From positions 1-64,000 of the forward strand of contig CAMBOV010000007.1 in assembly GCA_945869475.1 (NCBI GenBank): DNA of 64,000 nt, in the 5' to 3' direction. The notes below the pieces were generated by a model that was not told the origin of the DNA, searched no databases, and saw only the letters and a list, made by a program, of their open reading frames with translations. This DNA is from Singulisphaera sp. GP187. Its GTDB lineage: Bacteria; Planctomycetota; Phycisphaerae; Phycisphaerales; SM1A02. A program made the translations under genes and the position numbers. This document shows, piece after piece, positions 11,006 to 20,084 of this stretch (within the stretch, counting starts at the first letter, position 1; every line of letters starts with the position of its first letter).

Positions 11006-11023
11006 GTCGTGACTCCACGACAT
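11004..11023 (-). promoter_or_regulatory. Shine-Dalgarno hairpin of SAM-operon 1
   Basis: On the minus strand ATGTCGTG and CACGACAT form a perfect 8-bp stem. Its closing pairs and loop contain the GGAG ribosome-binding site, and its 3' arm runs into the ATG of the MoxR gene. The operon 2 leader has the same hairpin with a different stem sequence but an identical GTG-GAGT-CAC core. This suggests regulated access to the ribosome-binding site downstream of the riboswitch. Confidence 0.7.
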
Positions 11024-11116
11024 CGAAAGCTGCCAGCATGAGAAAGGGCCGTTCCCTTACGCGGGGAACAGTTTGCAGAAGGTGGTTTCAGGCACTCGGC
11101 CAAAGACCCCTACGCC

Positions 11117-11219
11117 GCATCGCCCCTTTCAGGGCTGACCTCAGCACCGTGGCCATCGCTTTGAAGGCGACGCTCGGTTGCTGCTCGGGCTTGATGAGGT
11201 CGCCCGAGACTCTGGATGC
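11117..11219 (-). ncRNA. SAM-clan (SAM-I/IV-like) riboswitch candidate 1
   Basis: Read 5' to 3' on the minus strand: P1 GCATC (11219-11215); joint CAGAGT; P2 CTCGGGC/GCCCGAG (11208-11202 and 11190-11184) with loop GACCTCATCAA; then CAGCAACC opening P3 and GGTGC closing it (11148-11144); then GAGGTC (11142-11137), complementary to GACCTC in the P2 loop (pseudoknot); P4 GCCC/GGGC; then GATGC closing P1 (11121-11117). The AGAG, GCAACC and GGTGC blocks and the pseudoknot topology are those of the SAM-I/SAM-IV clan. P2 lacks the SAM-I kink-turn, so a SAM-I/IV variant is most likely. It lies about 110 nt before a SAM-synthetase-containing operon. A TATTCT sequence just upstream (about 11231-11226) could be its -10 box. 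Confidence 0.78.
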
Positions 11220-11389
11220 TGGTTGGAGAATAGCACGAGTTCGACTGTGTGTGATGCGTTCTTTGATGCTTTGAGAAAAAAAGCTCGTGTCATCGATCCG
11301 CGCGATGGACCGCCGCGCGTGCGTCCGTGCCCGCTTCACTTTCGCCATGACCGAGCGTTGATCGCTCGAGTTACAAACGCGGTGCAACA

Positions 11390-12937
11390 TCACATTCCCA
11401 AATCAGTCATCACCCGCATCGCGCAGTTGTGACCTGCGGCGCCGAGAACAGATCCTGCGGGATGGCATCCGGCACTGCACGAATACAGCCCCGCGACTCC
11501 AGTGGCGTAGGGCATGCGTTGATCGAATCCAAAGGTGTTGTCGACATGGTGAATGTGGCCATAGCGAATGCCGATCTCTCGCTCGATGCGCTGTGGAGTG
11601 AAGACCGAGGTGTCGACGACGAGTCTGCGAAACCCGGGACAGAATTGCTCGGCGATCGAAAAGATGTGATCAACATACTTCGATTCTTCAGCCTCCCACG
11701 ATGATCCCTTGATCTCGTAGGGAACCCATTGGATGAAGAAGGCCGCGTTGTGATTTCCTTCGGGATCGCGCAGCGAAGGATCGACCTGCGTATGGATGTA
11801 CCACTCGATCGTCGGACAGGCCGCGAGCTCTCCGCGCATCACCGCCTCGAAACCCGCCTTGATCTCAGCAATCGGATGGGGACCCTGCGGCAAGAGGTGC
11901 ATCGTGCCGTTGTGCTGTCCACGATTTTCTGGAAGGCACGTGAACCGCGGCAGATCAGAGAGCGCCATGTTGATTTTCATCGTCGTGCCCGTGCGCTTGA
12001 AGTTGTCCATTCGATCGTTGAGTGGCGCAGGAAGCGCGCCGCGACCAACCATCTCACGCAAGCGAAATGGATCTGCGTTGACGATTACCGCACGCGCCGT
12101 CAGCTCGCGACCATCGCTCAACACGACTCCTGTTGCGGCGCCGTTGGTGGTGACAATTCGCTGCACGCCAGCGCTTGTGAGAATTTCTGCTCCGTGCGAG
12201 CGCGCGGTCGCCGCGAATGCATTGGCGATTGCGCCCATGCCACCCTTGGCGACCATCCACGTTCCCTCAGACCCTGGCAGTCGACACATGTTGTGCACGA
12301 GAAAGTTCATGCCGGTGCCTGGTGTGCCGAACGATCCAGTGAGTCCAGAAAAACCATCGGTCACCGCGTACATCGCGATGAGCATCTCGCTTTCAAATCC
12401 AAATCGCGCGAGGTAATCCTCGACCTTGCCCGTCACCAGATTCACGAAGACCTCTTGAAGGGATGGCCGAATGTATCTCTGGGCCGTCGCCTGCACGCTG
12501 AGTGGCTCTGCAAGCCAACTTGGTGCCATGTCATCGCGAATCATGGCGATCTCATCAGCGAGTGCTGCGTTGGCTCGCCAATCTTGCTCTGTGAACATCG
12601 CAAGAAACTGATCTTTCATCGCCGCGTGATCGGTGCCAAAGAGCAGCGAGCGGCCATCGAGCATCGGCAAGAAGTAGTGCGGATTTCTGCGGATGAGCTC
12701 GAGCTTCGTGCCGGTTCGCTCGAGGATCTCTGGCGGCATGACGCCAAGCAGATACGAAGCAGTCGAGGCTCTGAGTTGTGGCGCCTTGGGAAAGAGAAAC
12801 TCAGTCTTCGTCGCGCCACCAATCATGGCGCGCTCTTCGACGACGGTGACACGTACGCCGCTTTTCGCCAGGAGCGCAGCGGCGACGAGGCCGTTGTGCC
12901 CGGCCCCGATGATGACGACATCAGTGTGAACGCTCAT
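11390..12937 (-). CDS. PYROXD2/CrtI-like FAD-dependent oxidoreductase
   Basis: A 515-residue flavoprotein of the phytoene-desaturase-like family, closest in pattern to PYROXD2-type enzymes. The N-terminal dinucleotide-binding motif DVVIIGAGHNGLVAAALLA ends in an acidic ribose-binding Glu (VVEE) and is followed by GGATKTE. The C-terminal FAD signature region is YSCSAGCHPAGSVLGAAGHN. No carotenoid genes are nearby, so carotenoid desaturation is not supported and the substrate is unknown. It lies upstream of SAM-operon 1 on the same strand, but the 384-bp gap contains a riboswitch, so the two are probably regulated separately. It is 39 bp downstream of the sulfatase stop on the same strand. Confidence 0.85.
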   Translation of the reverse strand: MSVHTDVVIIGAGHNGLVAAALLAKSGVRVTVVEERAMIGGATKTEFLFPKAPQLRASTASYLLGVMPPEILERTGTKLELIRRNPHYFLPMLDGRSLLFGTDHAAMKDQFLAMFTEQDWRANAALADEIAMIRDDMAPSWLAEPLSVQATAQRYIRPSLQEVFVNLVTGKVEDYLARFGFESEMLIAMYAVTDGFSGLTGSFGTPGTGMNFLVHNMCRLPGSEGTWMVAKGGMGAIANAFAATARSHGAEILTSAGVQRIVTTNGAATGVVLSDGRELTARAVIVNADPFRLREMVGRGALPAPLNDRMDNFKRTGTTMKINMALSDLPRFTCLPENRGQHNGTMHLLPQGPHPIAEIKAGFEAVMRGELAACPTIEWYIHTQVDPSLRDPEGNHNAAFFIQWVPYEIKGSSWEAEESKYVDHIFSIAEQFCPGFRRLVVDTSVFTPQRIEREIGIRYGHIHHVDNTFGFDQRMPYATGVAGLYSCSAGCHPAGSVLGAAGHNCAMRVMTDLGM

Positions 12938-12976
12938 GGTGACTTCAAACTCTAGCGTGTTGCATCGCGCCTCGCC

Positions 12977-15349
12977 TCAACGCGGCGCCGTCTTCACACA
13001 GCGAAATCCAAGGTGTGACATCGCAGAATCGCGCGTCGTAGACATGCGCGCGGCGACTCGGTAACTCGTGCAGTATGACTCATGACAGAGGAACGATCCT
13101 CCGCGGTGCACTCCGCGAATCGCGCCGGATGCCGTGGGGCCCGTGGGATCGACAACCGCGGCGCCCGCTGTGCCCGCTGCGACGCGATTGGAATATTCGC
13201 GCGGGTCGTAGACATCACTGCACCACTCCCAAACATTTCCCGCGCTGCCGTAGAGACCGTAGTTGTTGGGCGGATACGCACGCACAGGACTCGTTCGCTC
13301 AAATCCATCCTCATGCGTGTTCTCAATTGGAAACTCCCCTTGCCAAATGTTCATGCGCGCGAGACCCTGCGGTTTCATCTCATCGCCCCACGGATAGGTC
13401 GCGTGCGCGAGTCCACCACGCGCCGCGAATTCCCACTCGGCTTCAGTGGGCAATCGCTTGCCCGCCCACGTTGCATACGCAACCGCATCTTCGAAGCTCA
13501 CTTGCACCACGGGGTGTTCAAGACGAGAATCGATCGAAGAGGTCGGTCCCTCTGGATGGCGCCAACTCGCGCCGGCGATCCACTTCCACCACTGGCTGTA
13601 GTCAACGAGTTCCGCAACTTTCGCTGGCGCAGTGAACACGAGCGATCCAGGTTGCAAGAGTTCATCAGCGGGCTTCGGCGTGCCGGGTGGAACTTGCTTG
13701 CTCAACTCATTCCAGTCGACGGCGCGTTCTGCGACGGTCGTGTACTTCGTCGCATCCACAAATGCAGCGAACTCTCGATTGGTGACTTCAGTCGCATCAA
13801 TGAAAAACGGGCTCACGCGCACGCGATGTGCGGGCATCTCATCAGGACGCGCCTGCGCATCACCAGTCGCGCTTCCCATTATGAACTCTCCGCCGAGAAT
13901 GAAGACCATCCCAGGCGGCACGGTGAGCGCATCGATCGTCGCGAGAGGAAAGTCTTTCGACACGGTGCGCTGGGCCGCGAAAAGAGTTCGCGCGCGCTCG
14001 ACGAGCTCGTCGTGCTGCGCCGAAACATCAATCGTCTCTGCGGGATCATTCTGCAAGTCGTAGAGCGCGATACTGAGATTGCCGCGCGCGAGTCCTCGTC
14101 GCACCGCTTTGTACCGCCCGATGCGAAGCGCTTGCTGTCCAGGTCCGCCGGCAAACTCGAAGTAGAGAAACTCGCGCGTCGTCGCTCGCGCAGTCGCTGC
14201 GTCACCGCGCTGAAACAAGATCGGAACGAGGGAGCATCCTTCGATATCCGATGGAGCCACGCCACCCGCGAGCTCGATGCATGTTGGCATGAGGTCGTAG
14301 AGCGCAACCGGCGTTGCGCACGTCGAGCCTGCTGTGATGAAGCCGGGCCAATTCGCGATGAGCGGCGTGCGAATGCCTCCCTCATAGAGAGAGCCCTTGT
14401 GACCGCGCAGCCCGGCGTATGAATTGAAGAACGCGCAGTCGGCGCCGCCCGTGTCGCCGGCTGCACCATTGTCACTCGTGACAATCACGATCGTGTTCTG
14501 GTCGAGTGCGCGCTCGCGCAGTGCGGTGAGGATGCGGCCGATGTCGCGGTCCATGCGAGAAATCATCGCGGCGTAGGTTGCGCGTGGAGTCGCGTTAGCC
14601 ATGTAGCCCTTCTCGCCCGTGTATGGAGTCTCGTCGAAGGCGCCCGCATAGTGCGCGAGGTCGGCCTCGTCAGTCTGCAGTGCGAGGTGTGGAATGGTGA
14701 ATGCGATGTGCAAATAGAAAGGACGGTTCTGATTCGCGTCGATGAATGCGATCGACTCATCCGTGAATCGCTGCTGCGAGTAGACCGCGCCGCGCAGGTT
14801 GTCTCGAGCGTTACCCGAGAGCGCCTCGCGAGTGTCATTGCGCCAGAGTTCAGGTGGATAGTGATTGTGCGCCCTGCGCTGGCAGAGGAATCCATAGAAG
14901 AAATCGAACCCCTGCGCGTTGGGTGCGCCAGAACTTTGTGGACCCCCAAGCCCCCACTTTCCGATCGCCCCCGTCGCATAGTTGAGTGCATGCAGTGCGG
15001 TCGCCGTCGTCGTCGTTCCCGCTGCGAGTGGAAACTGCCCCTCGCGCGTGGCCTCGCGGTTGTCGCGAATCTGCGCGTGTCCGGCATCGCGGCCAGTCAG
15101 CAGCATGCAGCGCGTCGGAGCGCAGACGGGCGCGGGTGAATAGGCGCTGGTGAAACGCATCCCAGATGCAGCGAGCGCATCGATCACCGGCGTCTTGATT
15201 TTCGTTTGACCGTAGCAGCCGAGGTCGCCGAGTCCCAAGTCATCGGCAATGATCACGATGATGTTGGGCGGTCGGTCGTCAGGCCGTGCGTGCGCGATCG
15301 AGCCGGGTGTCACCGCAAGCATGAGAATGATGAGTCGCGCGAGCCGCAT
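12977..15349 (-). CDS. Secreted sulfatase fused to a formylglycine-generating (FGE) domain
   Basis: A 790-residue fusion. Residues 1-22 are a signal peptide. Residues 28 to about 475 form a type I sulfatase of the alkaline-phosphatase fold: IIADDLGLGDLGCYG metal ligands, and CAPTR (Cys76-Arg80), the CxPxR motif whose Cys becomes formylglycine. Residues about 479-790 form an FGE-sulfatase domain (GMVFILGGEFIMGS, LPTEAEWEFAARGG, GSAGNVWEWCSDVYD) that keeps both copper-binding active-site cysteines, Cys755 and Cys760, in LCHESYCTSYRVAAR. The protein may thus install its own catalytic residue or that of a partner molecule. The family acts on sulfated polysaccharides and similar esters. I start at the ATG at 15349, which begins the signal peptide. 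It diverges from thrA after a gap of 29 bp. Confidence 0.92.
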   Translation of the reverse strand: MRLARLIILMLAVTPGSIAHARPDDRPPNIIVIIADDLGLGDLGCYGQTKIKTPVIDALAASGMRFTSAYSPAPVCAPTRCMLLTGRDAGHAQIRDNREATREGQFPLAAGTTTTATALHALNYATGAIGKWGLGGPQSSGAPNAQGFDFFYGFLCQRRAHNHYPPELWRNDTREALSGNARDNLRGAVYSQQRFTDESIAFIDANQNRPFYLHIAFTIPHLALQTDEADLAHYAGAFDETPYTGEKGYMANATPRATYAAMISRMDRDIGRILTALRERALDQNTIVIVTSDNGAAGDTGGADCAFFNSYAGLRGHKGSLYEGGIRTPLIANWPGFITAGSTCATPVALYDLMPTCIELAGGVAPSDIEGCSLVPILFQRGDAATARATTREFLYFEFAGGPGQQALRIGRYKAVRRGLARGNLSIALYDLQNDPAETIDVSAQHDELVERARTLFAAQRTVSKDFPLATIDALTVPPGMVFILGGEFIMGSATGDAQARPDEMPAHRVRVSPFFIDATEVTNREFAAFVDATKYTTVAERAVDWNELSKQVPPGTPKPADELLQPGSLVFTAPAKVAELVDYSQWWKWIAGASWRHPEGPTSSIDSRLEHPVVQVSFEDAVAYATWAGKRLPTEAEWEFAARGGLAHATYPWGDEMKPQGLARMNIWQGEFPIENTHEDGFERTSPVRAYPPNNYGLYGSAGNVWEWCSDVYDPREYSNRVAAGTAGAAVVDPTGPTASGAIRGVHRGGSFLCHESYCTSYRVAARMSTTRDSAMSHLGFRCVKTAPR

Positions 15350-15378
15350 GAATAGAGCGTACGGCGGCGTGGTGCGAG

Positions 15379-17838
15379 ATGCCCTATTACACTCGCTTCG
15401 TGATCGCACACAAATTTGGTGGAAGCAGTGTCGCTGATGCATCGCGGATGGCGCAGGTTGTTTCGTTGTTGCTCGCGCGCGATGAGCGCCAAATCGTTGC
15501 AATCAGCGCGATGCGCGGCGTCACCGATGCACTGATCGCTCTCGCGACCCAAGCCGCGGCCAAAGACGCGCAGTGGAAGGCTGCACTCATGCTGCTCGAA
15601 GCGCGACACGTCGAGTGCGCGAAAGAACTCTTGTCGAGCCACGCGCAACCGACGCTCGACCGCCTCGCGGATGAATTCGCGAGCCTTCGAGAGCTCTTGC
15701 AAGCGCAGTCGCTCGTCGGAGCCGTGTCGAGTGACATCCTCGATCTCGTCTCTGGACTCGGCGAAGTCTGGTCGTCGCTGCTGATTGATGCGGCGATTCA
15801 CGCACGCGGCGCGCCGAGTCGTTGGCTCGATGCGCGCGAGGTGCTCGTCGTTGAAAAGAGTGATCTCGGAGCGATGGTGCAGTGGCGCGAGAGTGCCGAC
15901 CGTTTGCATGCGCATTTGGGCGACATTGGATCGCGCACCATCGTGACAGGGTTCGTCGCGCGAACACGCGAGGGTCGCATCACGACGCTCGGTCGCAATG
16001 GCAGCGACTACTCAGGTGCGATTTTCGCCGCGCTCTTCGGCGCGAAAGAGTTGCATCTCTGGAGCGACGTCGATGGCATTTATTCTGCCGATCCGCGCAT
16101 CGTGCCTGAAGCGGTGCTCGTCGAACGACTCTCATACGCAGAAGCGTGCGAGCTCGCGTACTTCGGAGCGAGTGTGGTTCACCCACAGACGATGGCTCCC
16201 GCATTCGAGCGCGGCATCCCGATCTTCGCTCGCAGCACGTTCAATCCGACGCATCCCGGCACCCGCATCAGTGACGAGCCAGGCGTTTCGCAACCTGTGA
16301 AGGGAGTGACGACGTTCAAAGATTTGGCGATCCTCAACATCGAAGGTGCTGGAATGCTCGGCGTGCCCGGCACCGCAGCGCGCGCGTTCGAGGCGCTGCA
16401 CCGCGCGGCGATTTCGGTTGTCATGATTAGCCAAGGATCGAGCGAACACTCCATCTGCTGCACGATTCGCGCGCGCGACGCTGTTGCGGCCGAGAGAGCC
16501 GTGCGCGAAGCATTTACACGCGAGATCGCCGCGGGACAGATCAGCGATGTGCATGTGACGGGCGAGATCGCAGTGCTTGCAGTTGTGGGTGATGGAATGG
16601 CGGGCCATCCTGGAGTCTCTGCACAACTCTTCGAATCGCTCGGACGCTCGCGCGTCAATGTGCGCATGATCGCGCAAGGAGCATCCGAGCGAAACATCTC
16701 GGTTGCCATCGACGCCGCCGACGCGACGCGCGCCTTGCGAGCGGTCCACGCTGGCTTTTATCTGAGCGCGCAAACGATTTCAATCGGTCTCATCGGACCC
16801 GGCCACGTTGGAGGGGCGGTGCTTCGCCAGATCGCCGCGGCACGCGATGGACTCCTCGCGCGCAGCACGGTCGACTTGCGCGTGCGAGCTGTCGCGACGA
16901 GTCGTCGGATGGCACTCGCCGAACACTCGCTGCCTCTGGCGGGCGAGTCGGGGCGTGCGCCCGGTCTTGATCTCGGTCTTGATCTCGACCTCGATGCGTT
17001 CGCAGCGCACGTGCAAGCAGACCATCTGCCACACGCGATCATCATCGACTGCACGAACAGCGACGCCATCGCAGACCGATATGCAGGATGGCTCACCCGC
17101 GGGATTCACGTCATCACTCCAAACAAGTGCGCTGGGAGCGGTGATCTCGCGCGCTATCAAGCGATCAAGAGTGCCGGCGCGCGCTTTCGCTACGAGGCAA
17201 CGGTCGGCGCAGGATTGCCGATCATCACGACACTGCGCGATCTCATCGACACGGGCGATGACGTGCACTCGGTCGATGGCATCTTCTCTGGAACGCTCGC
17301 CTACCTCTTTAATCGTTTCGATGGCATCCAACCTTTCAGCGAGCTCGTGATGCAGGCGCGTGAACGGGGCTACACCGAACCCGATGCGCGCGATGATCTT
17401 TCGGGGCGCGATGTCGCGCGCAAGCTCGTCATTCTCGCGCGCGAGTGTGGGCTTGCGATGACGCTGAGCGATGTGCAACTCGAATCGCTCGTGAGTGAAC
17501 CGCTGCGTGCACTCTCGCTCGACGCCTTTCACGCACGACTGCGCGAACTCGATGCGCCGATGCAGGCGCGACTCGACGGCGCACGCGCGAAGCAGTGCGT
17601 GTTGCGTTACGTCGCACGACTCGCGGAAGGCCGTGCGAGTGTGGGATTGGTCGAGCTGCCGCTGAACCATCCCTTTGCTCATATTCAACTCACCGACAAC
17701 GTTGTGCAATTCGCATCGCGGCGATACTGCGAGAATCCGCTCGTTGTGCAGGGACCAGGCGCGGGTCCTGAAGTGACGGCCGCCGGCGTGATGGCCGACC
17801 TTCTGCGCGTCGCGTCTGCACTCGGAGCGCATCTGTGA
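15379..17838 (+). CDS. thrA: Bifunctional aspartokinase / homoserine dehydrogenase
   Basis: An 819-residue ThrA-type fusion that carries out the first and third steps of the aspartate pathway towards threonine and methionine. The aspartokinase domain starts with HKFGGSSVADA and contains TTLGRNGSDYSGAIFAALF. ACT regulatory segments follow (about 320-450: VMISQGSSEHSI, RMIAQGASERNIS). The homoserine dehydrogenase domain starts at GLIGPGHVGGAVL and carries GTLAYLFNRF and ERGYTEPDARDDLSGRDVARK. I use the ATG at 15379. No clear ribosome-binding site precedes it, and a GTG at 15400 just before IAHKFGGSS is an alternative. The stop overlaps the thrB start (GTGA). It is flanked on both sides, several genes away, by SAM-synthetase-like operons. 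Confidence 0.93.
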   Translation: MPYYTRFVIAHKFGGSSVADASRMAQVVSLLLARDERQIVAISAMRGVTDALIALATQAAAKDAQWKAALMLLEARHVECAKELLSSHAQPTLDRLADEFASLRELLQAQSLVGAVSSDILDLVSGLGEVWSSLLIDAAIHARGAPSRWLDAREVLVVEKSDLGAMVQWRESADRLHAHLGDIGSRTIVTGFVARTREGRITTLGRNGSDYSGAIFAALFGAKELHLWSDVDGIYSADPRIVPEAVLVERLSYAEACELAYFGASVVHPQTMAPAFERGIPIFARSTFNPTHPGTRISDEPGVSQPVKGVTTFKDLAILNIEGAGMLGVPGTAARAFEALHRAAISVVMISQGSSEHSICCTIRARDAVAAERAVREAFTREIAAGQISDVHVTGEIAVLAVVGDGMAGHPGVSAQLFESLGRSRVNVRMIAQGASERNISVAIDAADATRALRAVHAGFYLSAQTISIGLIGPGHVGGAVLRQIAAARDGLLARSTVDLRVRAVATSRRMALAEHSLPLAGESGRAPGLDLGLDLDLDAFAAHVQADHLPHAIIIDCTNSDAIADRYAGWLTRGIHVITPNKCAGSGDLARYQAIKSAGARFRYEATVGAGLPIITTLRDLIDTGDDVHSVDGIFSGTLAYLFNRFDGIQPFSELVMQARERGYTEPDARDDLSGRDVARKLVILARECGLAMTLSDVQLESLVSEPLRALSLDAFHARLRELDAPMQARLDGARAKQCVLRYVARLAEGRASVGLVELPLNHPFAHIQLTDNVVQFASRRYCENPLVVQGPGAGPEVTAAGVMADLLRVASALGAHL

Positions 17839-18782
17839 GAACCACATCGCAACAATCACAGCGCCGCGCCACCGCAGAGGCTCCCCCAACGGTTGGCAAT
17901 GTTGCCGTTGGATTCGATCTGCTCGGTCACGCGCTTGTTGGCAGTGGCGACCGAGTCACGGTGACGCGCACTGCGTCGGGCTGCGTGCGCATTCTCTCGA
18001 TCACCGGCGTCGTCGTCTCACTTCCACTCGACACTGATGCGAATACTGCGGGGCGCGCGCTCACTGCGCTTCTGCTCTCGTGCCCACCCGCAACTGGATT
18101 CGACGTCGAGATTGTCAAGGGCATTGCACTGAGTTCGGGCATGGGAGGATCAGCGGCGTCGAGTGTTGCCGCAGTCGTTGCGGCGAACGCGACGCTCGAT
18201 GCTCCGCTCTCGACTACGACGCTTTATCACGCGGCGATGCGCGGCGAGTCTGCCGCGACGGGCGCCGCACACGGCGACAACGTCGCTCCTGCACTGCTCG
18301 GTGGACTCGTCATCGCTCCCTCGCATGGCGATCCCGTGCAAGTGCCCGTGCCTGCGTGGTTGCACGCGGCGGTCGTTCGTCCGCATTTTCCGCTCGAGAC
18401 GCGCGCGAGTCGCGCGGTGCTCACCGAGCCGTATGCATTGCATGCTTTCGTCGAGCAGAGTGAAGCTCTCGCACTCACCCTTGCTGGCTGCTACACGCAA
18501 GACGCTTCTCTCATCGCTCGCGGGCTTCGTGATGTGCTCGTTGAACCAAGACGCGCTGCACTCATTCCAGGGTTCGCTCAGGTGAAGCAAGCGGCGCTCG
18601 ATTGCGGCGCACTCGGTGCGAGTATTTCGGGGGGCGGTCCAAGCATCTTTGGATGGTTCGACTCGCACGAGAAGGCGACGCGCGCCAGCGGTGCGATGCG
18701 CGAAGCGTTTCGAGCGGTCTCACTCGAGAGTGATGCGCTCGTGAGTGTTGTTGCGGCGCCAGGCGCTCGGGTGGTTGAGTGA
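17835..18782 (+). CDS. thrB: Homoserine kinase
   Basis: A 315-residue GHMP-family kinase that phosphorylates homoserine to O-phosphohomoserine. The N-terminal substrate motif is APPTVGNVAVGFDLLG, the GHMP ATP-binding loop is GIALSSGMGGSAASSVAA, and the C-terminal ISGGGPSIFGWF is the family glycine-rich motif. The length matches E. coli ThrB (310). The GTG start overlaps the thrA stop and the stop overlaps the thrC start, so the three genes form one translationally coupled unit in the order thrA, thrB, thrC, as in enterobacteria. The first 13 residues are an extra Gln/Arg-rich extension, so a later start is possible. Confidence 0.93.
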   Translation: MRTTSQQSQRRATAEAPPTVGNVAVGFDLLGHALVGSGDRVTVTRTASGCVRILSITGVVVSLPLDTDANTAGRALTALLLSCPPATGFDVEIVKGIALSSGMGGSAASSVAAVVAANATLDAPLSTTTLYHAAMRGESAATGAAHGDNVAPALLGGLVIAPSHGDPVQVPVPAWLHAAVVRPHFPLETRASRAVLTEPYALHAFVEQSEALALTLAGCYTQDASLIARGLRDVLVEPRRAALIPGFAQVKQAALDCGALGASISGGGPSIFGWFDSHEKATRASGAMREAFRAVSLESDALVSVVAAPGARVVE

Positions 18783-20071
18783 AAGTCGCGAGCACACGCG
18801 GTGGCGCACCGGTCGCACTCTCAGATGCAATCGTGCAAGGACTCGCGCCCGATGGCGGTTTGTATATGCCTGCACCGCTCACGGCACCCACAGCACTCAC
18901 TGGCGAATCGCTCGTTGAGCGCGCGCAGGCATTGCTCGCGCCATACTTTGCAGGCGATCGACTCGCGCCGCATCTGCACGCGATGCTCACCGAGGCATTC
19001 ACCTTCGACGCGAAGACGCACTGGCTCACCGACGACACCGCACTTCTCGAACTCTTTCATGGACCGACCGCCGCCTTCAAAGATTTCGGCGCGCGCTTTC
19101 TCGCTGCTGCGATGCGTCGATTGGTGGATGGCAACTCGACGACGACGGTGCTCGTGGCGACGAGCGGCGACACGGGCGCGGCAGTCGCATCCGCGTTTCA
19201 CCAGCTCTCTCGATTTCGTGTGGTGATCCTCTACCCCAACGGCCGCGTTTCACCCAGACAAGCGCATCAACTCGGCGCGTTCGCCGACAACGTGACTGCG
19301 CTTCGTGTCGATGGCACCTTCGATGATTGCCAGCGCATCGTGAAGAGTGCCTTCGCCGATGCGACGCTCACGGCGCGACATCGACTCGTCAGCGCGAACA
19401 GCATCAGCCTGGGACGGTTGCTTCCGCAGATGGCGTACTACGCGCACGCCTCGCTCTCGTGCATCGCATCGGGACGGGGCATCCCATCATTTGTTGTGCC
19501 GACGGGAAATCTTGGCAACGCGTTTGCGTGTTTGCTCGCGCGTGAGGCGGGCGTGCCGATCGACCGCGTCGTGGTCGCGAGCAACGCCAATCGAAGTGTT
19601 GTGAACTTGCTCGCGACGGGTCACTACGAACCGACCACGACGGTCGCGACCGTCGCCAACGCGATGGATGTCGGTGCGCCGAGCAATGTCGAACGGCTCA
19701 TGAATCGCTTTGGCGATCTGCGCGGTGTCGTTGAGGGTGATTCGGTCGACGATGATGCGATTCGCGCTTCGATCGCGCTGACATTCGCGCAGACGGGCGT
19801 TGCGATTTGTCCGCACACCGCCTGTGGGGTTGAAGTCCTCAGGCGCATTCGCGCGTGCGGCGACTCGCACAGTGCGGGTGCGTGGATCGTCGCTGCGACA
19901 GCGCATCCTTCAAAGTTCGAAACGATTGTCGAGCCGCTCATCGGAGAGGTCGTGCCCCCACCGCCCGCGCTCGCCGAGTTGCTCACACGCCCATCGCATT
20001 CCATCGCGATCGCGCCGACACTCGCCGCGCTTGCGGATCAACTCGCCCGCGATCACCGCTGGCCTGCTTAA
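18779..20071 (+). CDS. thrC: Threonine synthase
   Basis: A 430-residue PLP-dependent enzyme converting O-phosphohomoserine to threonine. The PLP lysine lies in LFHGPTAAFKDFGARFLAAA (about residue 100), followed by the phosphate-binding VATSGDTGAAVASAF. The GTG start overlaps the thrB stop. It is the long enterobacterial/yeast type of threonine synthase rather than the short Bacillus form, as shown by the N-terminal segment VASTRGGAPVALSDAIVQGLAPDGGLYMP. It completes the threonine pathway in this operon. The gene is followed after 13 bp by a secreted protein on the same strand. Confidence 0.93.
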   Translation: MKVASTRGGAPVALSDAIVQGLAPDGGLYMPAPLTAPTALTGESLVERAQALLAPYFAGDRLAPHLHAMLTEAFTFDAKTHWLTDDTALLELFHGPTAAFKDFGARFLAAAMRRLVDGNSTTTVLVATSGDTGAAVASAFHQLSRFRVVILYPNGRVSPRQAHQLGAFADNVTALRVDGTFDDCQRIVKSAFADATLTARHRLVSANSISLGRLLPQMAYYAHASLSCIASGRGIPSFVVPTGNLGNAFACLLAREAGVPIDRVVVASNANRSVVNLLATGHYEPTTTVATVANAMDVGAPSNVERLMNRFGDLRGVVEGDSVDDDAIRASIALTFAQTGVAICPHTACGVEVLRRIRACGDSHSAGAWIVAATAHPSKFETIVEPLIGEVVPPPPALAELLTRPSHSIAIAPTLAALADQLARDHRWPA

Positions 20072-20084
20072 TTATCATGGAGAA

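Noticed and set aside
15350-15420. Leaderless thrA start with TATTAC as -10
   Set aside because: No supporting -35, and the ATG at 15379 serves equally well. Kept only as an alternative start.
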